Shown: positions 44,884 to 53,811, numbered from the stretch's first letter. The stretch is DNA of 64,000 bases from Thiocapsa roseilacustris (GCF_041903755.1 NZ_JBBWVE010000006.1:124001-188000), one strand, 5' to 3'. Notes: a model not told the origin generated them from the sequence alone. Translations and numbers: made by a program.

Positions 44884-45061
44884 GCCCGCTGCTCCCTGAA
44901 CGCGAAAAGACCGCCATTATAGGCCGGGCGTCCCTGGAAAGCCGCCCGTCGTCTCATCGGAGTCATAGACATAAGCCAAGCAGGGGATTCGCGACAAACT
45001 CATTGACCACCGGCACGACATCGCCGAGCATGGGGAGGATCTGCCGCAGGGGGAATCGAAA
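44884..45061. other. Gap with possible gene remnant on the minus strand
   Basis: In one minus-strand frame ending at a TGA at 44963-44965, the sequence reads GYWWLYCTHFRFPLRQILPM then LGDVVPVVNEFVANPLLGL, which has the look of a protein C terminus. The frame extends under the start of the L,D-transpeptidase gene and has no clear beginning. It cannot be assigned to a family; a degraded gene is the simplest reading. Confidence 0.35.
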
Positions 45062-45838
45062 ATGGGTGCAATAGAGCCACCAGTAGCCGGCGGCTGGCGC
45101 CAAGCGCGCGGTCGCAACAGGATTCAGGCATTCAGTCTGTGTTGCAGTCTGTTGATTGTCGGGTGCGGCCCGCGCCTGGCCACGAAGGCGGACGATGCCG
45201 CTCAGCTAGCCAACCCGATGCTCAATGCAAGCTATGCGCAAGAGGCCGAGGTTCCGTTCGTGATGGAACCGAAACCGGCCAGGCCATTGAGCTCCGGGCG
45301 GGCCAACTTTGGGTCGGAGAACGCATCGCGCAGGACACGGGAGACGGCGGATTGGGTTGTCGCTTCAAGAGACAATCTCAACATGCCGTTCGCGATCGTC
45401 GATAAGGTCAACGCCAAGGTCTATGTCTTTAGCGTGGACGGACAGCTCAAGGGCGCGGCCCCCGTGCTGCTGGGTATGGGGATCGGTGATCACGTCGCCC
45501 CCGGCATTAGCGACATGCGGATGTCACGCATCCCCCCCGAGGATCGTACAACGCCCGCGGGGCGCTTCCTGACGGCGATGGGGCGCAATTCCCATGGCAA
45601 GGAAATCCTCTGGCTGGACTACGAAAATGCCATCTCCATGCATCCGGTCGTGACGAGCATACCCGAGCAGCGCCGACCGCAACGCCTAGCCAGTCCAACG
45701 CCGCTCGATAACCGTATTTCCTATGGCTGCATCAATGTTCCACCGGAATTCTTTACGGACGTGATACATCGCCTGTTTGCGGGGACGGTCGGCATTGTCT
45801 ATGTCATGCCGGAAACGAAACAGCGCCCGGCGCTTTAG
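45062..45838 (+). CDS. L,D-transpeptidase-like (YkuD) lipoprotein
   Basis: A 258-residue protein. A lipobox-like signal, FSLCCSLLIVGCGPRL, places a lipidated Cys near residue 35. The YkuD-type catalytic region has MHPVVTSIP upstream and NRISYGCINVPPEFF (about residues 215-229). The nucleophile Cys is present, but the usual SHGC histidine is Tyr, a variant seen in a subgroup of these proteins. The expected role is peptidoglycan crosslinking or lipoprotein attachment; activity is unproven because of the substitution. The N region before the signal is long and could reflect a later true start. Confidence 0.75.
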   Translation: MGAIEPPVAGGWRQARGRNRIQAFSLCCSLLIVGCGPRLATKADDAAQLANPMLNASYAQEAEVPFVMEPKPARPLSSGRANFGSENASRRTRETADWVVASRDNLNMPFAIVDKVNAKVYVFSVDGQLKGAAPVLLGMGIGDHVAPGISDMRMSRIPPEDRTTPAGRFLTAMGRNSHGKEILWLDYENAISMHPVVTSIPEQRRPQRLASPTPLDNRISYGCINVPPEFFTDVIHRLFAGTVGIVYVMPETKQRPAL

Positions 45839-45906
45839 GCGGTGTTCTTGGACTGGAGCAACCTCGGCAGCCTCCGTGACTGTCCGACCGGGCGCGGTTT
45901 CATCGA

Positions 45907-46668
45907 TTAATCGATTAAAACGTGAAAATTCGTTTTGCAGAGCTCGTCGATTGAGTGCGGTGTCGAATTCAGACGTGCGAAAGGCGGGTTCCATGCCTTC
46001 TTCTTGTCGATCCAGCTCGCCAAGGGCATGACCATCGGCAGATGGCCGTTTGGACGATACCAGGAGTCAACGCTCCAAGGATGCCCGCTCTCGTTGTCGA
46101 TGATGACGGCCGTCCAGTGAACCGCCGTGACATCGAAGAGACCGCGCACTTTGGGCGATGCGACCGTCCAGCCGGGCAATTCCCGAATATCCCGAAGAAT
46201 ATGCAGATACGTCGTGGTGTTGCTGGCGCTATCGACGCAATCCATCCTCCCCTCGACTCCCGCCTCGAAATCGTTAATGGCAAGGTCGTTCGCCAACAAC
46301 GGCTGATACTTCTGTGCCAGCACCTCCATTTGCCAGATGCCGATACGCACATGCTGTAATCGATCGTGAAGACTTGTGCCCGGACAAACCGCCATATGCC
46401 TTTTTAGAAGAGCCATATCCGCGGGCGTGAAGGTCATGGTCTGTCTGCGCGCACATGACCAGTTAAAGCAAATTCGCAGCGTGACTGACCCGTCCGCGTC
46501 GATCACGTACTCTGGTGGAAGTGGTCTCGAAACCGACGATACCCGATCGTTATCCAAAATCGGCGATGACGAGGCGGCGCCAACCAAACCAGTCTGGACG
46601 ACGAGTATCGTCAACACCCCGATCGCAGCGGGCCGGAAAAGCATCGATGTCGCTACACGAATCCCCAA
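45907..46668 (-). CDS. Exported protein of unknown function with Cys/His/Asp pattern
   Basis: A 253-residue protein with a hydrophobic N terminus (IGVLTILVVQTGLVGAA) that is probably a signal peptide. Conserved-looking blocks are VTLRICFNWSCARRQTMTFT, MDCVDSASNTTTYLHILRDI, VHWTAVIID and WSVDSWYRPNGHLP. The order of an isolated Cys (in DCVDSASNTT), a His (HWTAV) and an Asp (VDSW) resembles papain- or NlpC-type catalytic layouts, but I know no characterised member. Convergent with the L,D-transpeptidase, so a cell-wall role is a possible guess only. Confidence 0.6.
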   Translation of the reverse strand: MGIRVATSMLFRPAAIGVLTILVVQTGLVGAASSSPILDNDRVSSVSRPLPPEYVIDADGSVTLRICFNWSCARRQTMTFTPADMALLKRHMAVCPGTSLHDRLQHVRIGIWQMEVLAQKYQPLLANDLAINDFEAGVEGRMDCVDSASNTTTYLHILRDIRELPGWTVASPKVRGLFDVTAVHWTAVIIDNESGHPWSVDSWYRPNGHLPMVMPLASWIDKKKAWNPPFARLNSTPHSIDELCKTNFHVLID

Positions 46669-46796
46669 AGGCTCTCGCCAACATGAAGCTGAAGGGCTTT
46701 ATGCATCATCCGGGATTCCACCCTCGACGTTTGCTGCCAACTGGAGATCGTCGATCTCAAGGTTGACAGCAAATAGGATGGAAGACCGAGAGCGTA

Positions 46797-46937
46797 TCAA
46801 TTGCGATCGGGTTTTGGCTCATACATCGGCGCGGCGGCGGCCGGCGCCGGCTCGTGCTTCGAGGCCGTGCTGCAGGCCGAGAGCAGCAGCACCAACGTGA
46901 TGGCGAGAAGAAGAGCGCTTGTCGAGATGTTGTTCAT
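46797..46937 (-). CDS. Small lipoprotein
   Basis: A 46-residue frame: MNNISTSALLLAITLVLLLS then ACSTASKHEPAPAAAAPM and YEPKPDRN. The lipobox LLSAC puts the lipidated Cys at residue 22, leaving a 25-residue proline/alanine-rich mature peptide. Sizes like this are typical of short envelope lipoproteins. No strong ribosome-binding site was seen, so the call depends on the signal sequence. Confidence 0.6.
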   Translation of the reverse strand: MNNISTSALLLAITLVLLLSACSTASKHEPAPAAAAPMYEPKPDRN

Positions 46938-47460
46938 CTGTCGTTACCCATTTTGGTTTTTATTGGAAATTCACGCTACCGACAATACGGCGGCGATGTC
47001 GATGCTTGACTGCCGGCATCACCCACACACATCCGTTTGTCTGTACACGACCAGCCCAGCATCCAATCTCGATGCCTGGCGATCAGTCTAGCCGTCACGG
47101 CGCCGTTTGTCAGCGCCGGCATCACCGGGAGCTGTCGGGGACGCTGCGTTTTGCACAACCGACGTCCGATGCCGTTCACGCATCTGTACACCTGACCGGA
47201 CAAAACGGGCGACCCCGCTGTCGTACACCGCGGACGACATCAGGCGAGCTTTCCGCCGGATTCACCCGGATTGCCCCTTTGTCGCGGAGCTGACTGATGG
47301 CCATCGACATCGATCCCAAGGGAAACCATCCAACTCTCGGGGTTGCCGGAGGCAGAACGGCAGCGTTAGCTGCCACGCCTGGAGCCGGTCGCGATGCCCT
47401 TGGGTCAGGTCCTCTCAGAATTTCGCCATGAGCCTCAAGGTGATCACGACGAAACCTTTC
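46938..47460. other. Intergenic region without recognised gene
   Basis: About 520 bases between the small lipoprotein and the PAS-GGDEF-EAL gene. No frame with convincing codon use or family similarity was found on either strand. A fragment GACGCTGCGTTTTGCACAACC near 47139-47159 resembles half of the GGTTGGGCA-type palindromes. No RNA gene or riboswitch core was recognised. Confidence 0.4.
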
Positions 47461-49827
47461 TCATGGCGGTGATCCGATCGGAGGGGACGGGTCGCTTCCG
47501 GTGGCGGGCGTGCGGCGGCGATACCAGTCGGCGAGCTCGCCACCGGTCATGGGTTCGCCCAGATAGAAACCCTGGGCCCGGTCGCAGCCCAGGTCGCGCA
47601 CCGCACCGAGCTGGCCCTCGGTCTCGACGCCGATCGCGGTGACCTTGATCTGCAGTGCATGGCCGAGACGCACGATGGTCTCGACGATGGCCGGCGCGCG
47701 CACCCCGCCGTCCAAACCCTGGACCAGGGTCCGGTTGATCTCCAGAGCGTCCAAGGGCAGGTCTTCGATCTCGCCGAGGCAGGAGGGTCCGAGGCCGAAG
47801 TCGTCCAGCGCAACCCGCACTCCCAGCGCATGCAGATTATCCAGGAGGCGGCGCGATGCGGAGGTGTCCTGCAGCAGCGTGGCCTCGCCCAGGGCCAGCG
47901 ACACCAGGGCCGGGTCGACCCCGCCGGTCCGAAGCGCGTCCGTGATGTGCCGCAGAAACGACTGATGACGGAACTGACGCGCCGAGACGTTCACCGTGAC
48001 GGCGATCGGCGGCAATCCCTCGGCCAACCAAGCGCGATGCTGCCGCAAGACCTCCCGGAGCACCCAGGCACCGAGGTCGTGGATGAGGCCGATCGATTCG
48101 GCGATCGGCAAGAATACCAAGGGTGCGATCTCGCTGCCGTCGGCTTGCGGCCAGCGCAGCAGTGCTTCGACCCCGATGACGGCGCCGCTGCGCAGATCGA
48201 GCACCGGTTGGTAGAGGAGGCGAAACCCGTTGTGCGACATCGCCTCGCGCAGCCCGTCCTTCAGCGCCGCGACGGCGCTCGACTGCCGCTCGAGCGCGGC
48301 CGTGGCGAACTGAAACTGCCCCGGACTGAACTGTTTGGCATGGTACATGGCCAGATCAGCGCACTTGATCAGGGCGTCGAACGTCGCGGCGTCGTCCGGA
48401 TAGAGGCTGATCCCGATGCTGGGCACACAGGTCAATGCCTGCTCGGCGACCGGGTAAGGGCGCGAGAGCGCGGCGATGGCGGTACCGGCGGCGGTCGCGG
48501 CGTCGTCTTCGTCCCGGATGTTGGCCAGGACGATCACGAACTCGTCTCCGCCGAGTCGGGCCACCAGGTCGTCGGCGCGGAACGACGCGCGCAGGCGTTG
48601 CGCGGTCTGCCGCAGCACCTCGTCGCCGACCGCGTTTCCGAAGTTGTCGTTGATGGTCTTGAACCGGTCCAGGTCGACGAACAAGACCGCCAGGAGTTTA
48701 CCCGCGCGCCCGGCGCCGGCAAGCATCTGCGCGGCTATCGGCGCGAGCAGGCCGCGGCCCGGCAACCCGGTCAAGGGGTCGTGCTGCGCCAAGTGCAGTG
48801 CACGCTCCTCGGATTCCTTGCGTCGGGTCACATCCTGGTGAACGATCAGGACCCGATCGAGCCGGCCCCGATCATCCATGATCGGCTCCAGATAGGCCGC
48901 GAACCAGAGGAAGTCCCCGTTCTTGCTGTGTTGGCGATAGTGGATCTCGGGGGGCGCATCGCAGTCGGTGGCGAAGCGGGCGAAGGCGGCGCGGACCGGC
49001 TCGCGATCCTCCGGGTGCAGCCGGGCCAGCCAAGCGTCCAGGGTTTGCGGCGCCGCGGCGTTCTGCGCATTGCTCGTCGGCGAGTGCGCGGCGGGTGGCA
49101 GGGCGATGGCGCCGGTGCGCGGATCCCACTCCAGATAGCCGACATCGGCGATCCTCGCCACCCGTTTCAACCGCACTTGGGCGTCGAGCAGTCGCTGCTC
49201 GCCTTCTTTGCTCGCCGTGATGTCGGTCAGGGTGGCCCGCCAGTGGCCTTGACTGCCCATCCGAGACGGCTCGAGAGCGCTGTCGACACGGACCCAGCGC
49301 GCGACGCCCTGCGTCTTGCGCAGCCGCAGCTCGCAGGTCTGGGGCTCGCGCGTGTTGCGTAGCCGATGCAGGCAGCCATAGAGGATGTCCTGGTCTTCCG
49401 GAAGGATGAACCGGGTCAGTGGACGGCCGACCAGGCCGACACGTAGGGTTTCAAGCAGGGTGGCGGCGGCAAGGTTGGCCTCCCGGATCAAGCCCTCGTC
49501 GGTCAGGGTCACGTAGCCGATCGGCGCCAGATCGTAAAGATCGAAGTACCGTGACCGGGCGGTTTCCAGCGCCTCTTGGGTGCGCAGCAGCTCGTCGTTC
49601 TGCAGCTCGAGCTCGATCTGATGCACTTGCAGCTCGTGGATCAGGCGTTCGGCCTCCTCGGGTGCGAGTGCCGGGGGTGCCGGCTCGTCGGGTGTCGACA
49701 GGCGCGCTTCGGCCTCTCGACGCAGCCGTGCCGAGGTCTCCTCGCGGGAGGGCGCGCGCGGCGGGATGCCTGCGACGCCCCGCTCGCCCGGATCTTGGTT
49801 TGCTTCGAGATCATGCGGGGCGGTCAT
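47461..49827 (-). CDS. PAS-GGDEF-EAL signalling protein with degenerate EAL domain
   Basis: A 788-residue cytoplasmic protein. Order: helical N terminus (about 50-90); PAS (about 93-205; YDLAPIGYVTLTDEGLI); second PAS/PAC (about 220-335); GGDEF (about 345-510) with intact RLGGDEFVIVL (about 426); EAL (about 530-770). The EAL domain keeps EALLRW, VNVSARQF, DDFG and VETEGQ, but the LEITE-type motif is LALGEAT (metal-binding Glu replaced by Ala, about 644) and the KID motif is EIN (catalytic Lys replaced by Glu, about 697). It is therefore expected to be a cyclase with an inactive or regulatory EAL. The ATG overlaps the stop of the CheB/CheR gene (ATGA). Confidence 0.9.
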   Translation of the reverse strand: MTAPHDLEANQDPGERGVAGIPPRAPSREETSARLRREAEARLSTPDEPAPPALAPEEAERLIHELQVHQIELELQNDELLRTQEALETARSRYFDLYDLAPIGYVTLTDEGLIREANLAAATLLETLRVGLVGRPLTRFILPEDQDILYGCLHRLRNTREPQTCELRLRKTQGVARWVRVDSALEPSRMGSQGHWRATLTDITASKEGEQRLLDAQVRLKRVARIADVGYLEWDPRTGAIALPPAAHSPTSNAQNAAAPQTLDAWLARLHPEDREPVRAAFARFATDCDAPPEIHYRQHSKNGDFLWFAAYLEPIMDDRGRLDRVLIVHQDVTRRKESEERALHLAQHDPLTGLPGRGLLAPIAAQMLAGAGRAGKLLAVLFVDLDRFKTINDNFGNAVGDEVLRQTAQRLRASFRADDLVARLGGDEFVIVLANIRDEDDAATAAGTAIAALSRPYPVAEQALTCVPSIGISLYPDDAATFDALIKCADLAMYHAKQFSPGQFQFATAALERQSSAVAALKDGLREAMSHNGFRLLYQPVLDLRSGAVIGVEALLRWPQADGSEIAPLVFLPIAESIGLIHDLGAWVLREVLRQHRAWLAEGLPPIAVTVNVSARQFRHQSFLRHITDALRTGGVDPALVSLALGEATLLQDTSASRRLLDNLHALGVRVALDDFGLGPSCLGEIEDLPLDALEINRTLVQGLDGGVRAPAIVETIVRLGHALQIKVTAIGVETEGQLGAVRDLGCDRAQGFYLGEPMTGGELADWYRRRTPATGSDPSPPIGSPP

Positions 49828-52800
49828 GACCGGTCCTCGGTCATCGGGGCATCGGTTGGTTCAGGTGCTCCGGGGGGGGGGGAGGTGACGTCCTCGAGTG
49901 CCAGCAGGATCATGCCGGGCTGACCCTCGCCGGGGTCGATGCGCCGGGCGTTGAGCCGCAGCGAGCGGGCTCCGATGTCCGCAAATTCCTGCTCCACCGC
50001 AAAGTCCTCGAAGCTGCCGCCTTGGGCTTGGATCCCCTGCAGGCGATCGCGCAGTGCCGGGATGTCCCAACGGTGATGGCTCAGCGTGAACAGCAGCCGG
50101 TCGCGGGTGTCCGCCTCGTTCAGTCGGAAGTGGCGGTAGAAGGCGCGGTTGGCCGAGACCACCCGTAGGTCCGAATCCAGAACGACCAGGGGCTCGCGTA
50201 CCGCATCCACGATCGCCTCGGCGAAGGCTCGGGCAGCACGCATCGCGTCCTCGTTGCGCTTGCGCTCGGAGATGTCGACGAAGGTGATGACGGCGCCCTC
50301 GATGACGTTCTCCAGGGTGCGATAGGGTCCGATGCGCATCAGGTACCAGGCGCCCTGCCGGCTCTGCACCTCGTGCTCGCGAGGGATCAGATCGCTCAGA
50401 ACGGCCTGCACGTCTTCGGTGAGATCGGTGTAGTTCGCCAGGTTGGAGACGATGTCGCTGACCGGTCGACCGACGTCGCTCTGGATCAGCTTGATCAGCC
50501 GGGTCGCCGTCGGCGTGAAGCGGGTGATCCGCAGTTGGTGGTCGACGAACAGGGTGGCCACGCCCGTGCCGGCGAGCAGGTTGTTCATGTCGTTGTTGGC
50601 GCGCGAGAGATCGGCGACCTTGGTCTGGAGCTCGGCGTTGACGGTGGCCAGTTCCTCGTTGACCGATTGCAGCTCCTCTTTGGAGGTCTCCAGCTCCTCG
50701 TTGGTGGATTGGATCTCCTCGTTGACCGACTGCATCTCCTCGTTGGTCGATTTCAGCTCCTCGTTGGAGGTCTCCATCTCTTCGCGTGTGGATTGCAGAT
50801 AGTCATCCTTCGCACGCAGCTCGAGTTCCAGCTCGGCGATGCGTGCGTTAGGCTCCGGGTTGGCATCGGCGGTGTCCGGCGCAGTCGTACCCGGCGCGGC
50901 CGGCTGCGGTGAGGCCGTCTCCAGGACAATCAGGTAGAAGTCCGTCAGCAGGATCCCGTCCAGAAGCGTCTGCTCCGGGCGTACCGTCAGATCGACGCGG
51001 CTGAAGTCGCCGTTGGTCTTCACCCGGAGCCCGCTGCGACGCACCGGCTCGCGGTGCGTCACGGCGTGGTGCAGCGCGATCGTCAGATCGCGTCGCAAGC
51101 CATCGCGCGCCATCGCGAAGATGTTCATGGCGGCATCGCCGGGGGCGGGCTCCAGGTACTGCCCGGTGCGACCGTAGATGTGGAGGATCTCGCCGCGGCC
51201 GTTGACGAGGATGCCCGCCGGAGCACAGTGACGCAGCAGGGCTTGCTCGGTCAGCGCGAAGGCGCCGCGCGGTTGCTCCAGACGGTTGTAGAGCTTCCTT
51301 TTGCGGTCGAGCGGTGCGAACAGGGCAGGGACCTCGCCGACGGTCTCGGAGGTGCCCAGAAAGAGCACGCCGTTCGGATTCAGGGCATAGTGAAAGAGCG
51401 CGATCAGGCGCGCTTGCAGATCGCCGTTGAGATAGATCAATAGGTTGCGACAACTGATGAGGTCCATCCTGGAGAAGGGCGGGTCCTGCACCAGGTCCTG
51501 CTCGGAGAAGATCAGGAGATCGCGCACCACCTTTTGAACGCGGTAGCCCCCCTGCGGATCCTCCGAGAAGAAGCGGGCCAGCCGTTCCGCCGAGACGTCG
51601 GCGGAGATGCTGCTCGGATAGAGTCCGGTGCGGGCCTGCGCGATGGCGCGTGGATCGATGTCGGTCGCGAAGACCTGCACCTTGAACACCTGCTTGAGGG
51701 TTTCCAGATGCTCGCGCAGCAGGATGGCGATGGAGTAGGCCTCCTCCCCGGTCGAGCAACCGCAAACCCAGACCCTTACGGTCGCGCCCGCCGGCTTGCC
51801 GAAGAACAGACGCGGAATGACCTCCTCCTCCAGGGCGGCGAAGGCATCGGGATCGCGGAAGAAGTTGGTGACGCCGATCAGCAGGTCGCTGAACAGGGCC
51901 TCGATCTCCGCCGGGTCCTGCCGCAGGTAGCCGACGTAGTCGCCTTGGCAATCGATCCGATGCAGTGCCATGCGTCGCTCGATCCGACGTCGCAGGGTGG
52001 TCTCCTTGTACTGGGAGAAATCATGGCGGGTCTGGTCACGCAGCAGGATGCAGATCTTGGTCAGGGTATCCTCGGACGACGCCGACGGGGCGACCGGTCG
52101 GGTGGCTTGGCCGAAGGCCTGTGCGGCATAGGCGATGAGGTGCGCCGGCATCTCCGCCGGGGGCAGGACGTCATCGGCATGACCGCTGGCGATGAGGCTG
52201 CGCGGCATGCCGTCGTAGGCCGCCGTCTTAGGCGCCTGGGCAATGACCAGGCCGCCTTCGCCCTTGATCGCCCACGCGCCCAGGGTGCCGTCGCTGCCGG
52301 TACCCGAGAGCACGACACAGATGGCACGCTCGTGTTGGTCTTGGGCCAGGGACCGGAAGAAGAAGTCGATCGGCAGGCGCAACCCCCGCGGCGCCGTGGG
52401 CTCGAGCAGGCGCAGCGTGCCGTTGAACAGCGCCATGTCGTGGCTGGGCGGGATAATGTAGGCGCAGTCCGGCTCGACCCGCATGCCGTCCGCGACCTCC
52501 TGGACCTGCATGCGGGTGTAGCGCTTGACCAGCTCGGTCAGGATGCTCTTGTGATCCGGCGCGAGATGCTGCACCAGCACGAAGGCCATGCCGGTCTGGA
52601 TATCGCGCGGAATGGCCGAAAAGAAGGCCTCGAACGCGGCCAAGCCGCCGGCGGAGGCACCGATGCCGACGACCGGGAAGGGCGGCGCGGCGCTCCGTTC
52701 GGGCGGCGGCCCCATGGCATTCGGATTCTCGGTCGTGTCGGTCGAGATCGGCGGTGCGGTGGCGGACGACGGCTCCGCGGGCTCCGTCGCATCGAGCGTT

Positions 52801-52886
52801 GCCGGCGACGGCTCCGTGATCTCCGGCTGCGCGACGGGAGACATGGCAGTGTGTGTACGGTTGCCCGGGGTCCTCGTCTTGGTCAT
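49824..52886 (-). CDS. CheB/CheR-PAS hybrid chemosensory-like protein
   Basis: A 1020-residue fusion. A CheB methylesterase domain (about 65-255) has the catalytic Ser in GIGASAGGL, His in LVQHLAPDHKS and Asp in LSGTGSDGTLG. A CheR methyltransferase domain (about 275-540) has VTNFFRDPDAF and the SAM motif CGCSTGEEAYS. A long coiled coil of NEEL/NEEM heptads (about 690-780) and two PAS domains follow. It has no receiver or histidine-kinase domain. Such proteins connect methylation-type signalling to PAS sensing. The ATG at 52886 has GGAGA seven bases upstream. The 3' end carries an 11-base C-run. Co-translated with the GGDEF-EAL protein. Confidence 0.92.
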   Translation of the reverse strand: MTKTRTPGNRTHTAMSPVAQPEITEPSPATLDATEPAEPSSATAPPISTDTTENPNAMGPPPERSAAPPFPVVGIGASAGGLAAFEAFFSAIPRDIQTGMAFVLVQHLAPDHKSILTELVKRYTRMQVQEVADGMRVEPDCAYIIPPSHDMALFNGTLRLLEPTAPRGLRLPIDFFFRSLAQDQHERAICVVLSGTGSDGTLGAWAIKGEGGLVIAQAPKTAAYDGMPRSLIASGHADDVLPPAEMPAHLIAYAAQAFGQATRPVAPSASSEDTLTKICILLRDQTRHDFSQYKETTLRRRIERRMALHRIDCQGDYVGYLRQDPAEIEALFSDLLIGVTNFFRDPDAFAALEEEVIPRLFFGKPAGATVRVWVCGCSTGEEAYSIAILLREHLETLKQVFKVQVFATDIDPRAIAQARTGLYPSSISADVSAERLARFFSEDPQGGYRVQKVVRDLLIFSEQDLVQDPPFSRMDLISCRNLLIYLNGDLQARLIALFHYALNPNGVLFLGTSETVGEVPALFAPLDRKRKLYNRLEQPRGAFALTEQALLRHCAPAGILVNGRGEILHIYGRTGQYLEPAPGDAAMNIFAMARDGLRRDLTIALHHAVTHREPVRRSGLRVKTNGDFSRVDLTVRPEQTLLDGILLTDFYLIVLETASPQPAAPGTTAPDTADANPEPNARIAELELELRAKDDYLQSTREEMETSNEELKSTNEEMQSVNEEIQSTNEELETSKEELQSVNEELATVNAELQTKVADLSRANNDMNNLLAGTGVATLFVDHQLRITRFTPTATRLIKLIQSDVGRPVSDIVSNLANYTDLTEDVQAVLSDLIPREHEVQSRQGAWYLMRIGPYRTLENVIEGAVITFVDISERKRNEDAMRAARAFAEAIVDAVREPLVVLDSDLRVVSANRAFYRHFRLNEADTRDRLLFTLSHHRWDIPALRDRLQGIQAQGGSFEDFAVEQEFADIGARSLRLNARRIDPGEGQPGMILLALEDVTSPPPGAPEPTDAPMTEDRS
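49872..49882. repeat. Eleven-base homopolymer (C-run on the coding strand) near the 3' end of the CheB/CheR gene
   Basis: G11 on the plus strand. It encodes the Pro residues of TSPPPGAPEP, 16 codons before the stop. A gain of one base would stop after 3 further codons (CGG AGC ACC TGA), and a loss of one would stop 10 codons on. Slippage would therefore change only the tail, not fuse the two genes, but it could uncouple the ATGA overlap with the downstream gene. Confidence 0.7.
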
Positions 52887-53050
52887 GGCTTGTCTCCGCC
52901 GGATCTGATTCTCTGCTCTCGATCTTCTTGTCAAGCAGAGTAGCGGATACACCGTAAGCACTCTGTACGCTGTCGTACATAGGGCGGCGATGCCAAGTAT
53001 GCTGTGCTATCTTTTCCCATGATCCAGAGTGAAGTCGCCGGAGAGCTCTC

Positions 53051-53791
53051 ATGCCCATCGCCACTCCGAGCCCGCGCCAAAACCATCTGCTGGCCGCTCT
53101 GCCAGGGCCCGAATTTCGCAAGCTGTTGCCGCACTTGGAGATGGTTCAGCTGGATCTGGGGCAGACGCTCCACGAGTCCGGGGGGAAGTTGAATCACGTC
53201 TATTTCCCGACCACCGCCATCGTGTCCCTCCTGTATGTCATGGAGGATGGCGCATCCGCGGAGATCGCCGTGGTCGGCAATGACGGCATCGTCGGCATCG
53301 CCCTCTTCATGGGCGGGGGAACCATGCCGAATCGTGCCGTGGTGCAGAGCGCCGGGGAGGCCTATCGGCTTGGCGGCCCTCTGCTCAAGCAGGCATTCAC
53401 GCGTACCGGGGGACGCCGCGCAGGGGTCTTGGCGCCGCTGTTGCTGCGTTACACCCTGGCTCTGCTGACCCAGATGGCGCAGACCGCCGTCTGCAATCGT
53501 CATCACACGGTGGACCAGCAGCTGTGTCGATGGCTGCTGCTCAGTCTCGACCGTCTGCCCTCAAACGAGCTTCACATGACCCAGGAGTTGATCGCCAACA
53601 TGCTGGGTGTGCGGCGCGAGGGCGTGACCGAGGCGGCCGGAAGCCTGCAGCGTGCCGGGTTGATCGAGTACAGCCGGGGGCGGATCACCGTCCTGGATCG
53701 ACCGGGCCTGGAAGCGCGGGTGTGCGAGTGCTACGAGGTGGTCAGGAAAGAATTTCAGCGCCTGCTTCCCGATGTGATTCCTCCACCCTAA
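53051..53791 (+). CDS. Crp/Fnr family transcriptional regulator (paralogue 2)
   Basis: A 246-residue protein. The N-terminal sensor barrel contains LNHVYFPTTAIVSLLYVMED and AVVGNDGIVGIALFMGG; the C-terminal HTH has TQELIANMLGVRREGVTEAA and LIEYSRGRITVLDRPGLEAR. Paralogous to the protein at 32111-32821. GGAGAGC lies just before the ATG. It is divergent from the CheB/CheR-GGDEF operon with about 165 bases between starts, so it may regulate that operon or itself. The ligand is unknown. Confidence 0.88.
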   Translation: MPIATPSPRQNHLLAALPGPEFRKLLPHLEMVQLDLGQTLHESGGKLNHVYFPTTAIVSLLYVMEDGASAEIAVVGNDGIVGIALFMGGGTMPNRAVVQSAGEAYRLGGPLLKQAFTRTGGRRAGVLAPLLLRYTLALLTQMAQTAVCNRHHTVDQQLCRWLLLSLDRLPSNELHMTQELIANMLGVRREGVTEAAGSLQRAGLIEYSRGRITVLDRPGLEARVCECYEVVRKEFQRLLPDVIPPP

Positions 53792-53811
53792 GTGCGTCGC
53801 GGGGTCGCACC

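Noticed and set aside
47290..47460. Possible cyclic di-GMP riboswitch near the GGDEF-EAL gene
   Set aside because: A GGGGTTGCCGGAGGC string superficially resembles part of the GEMM core, but the remaining conserved blocks are missing and it lies downstream of the gene, not in its leader.
49872..49882. Slippage in the C11 run creating a CheB/CheR-GGDEF fusion
   Set aside because: Both one-base shifts meet a stop within about ten codons before the downstream start, so no fusion would result.
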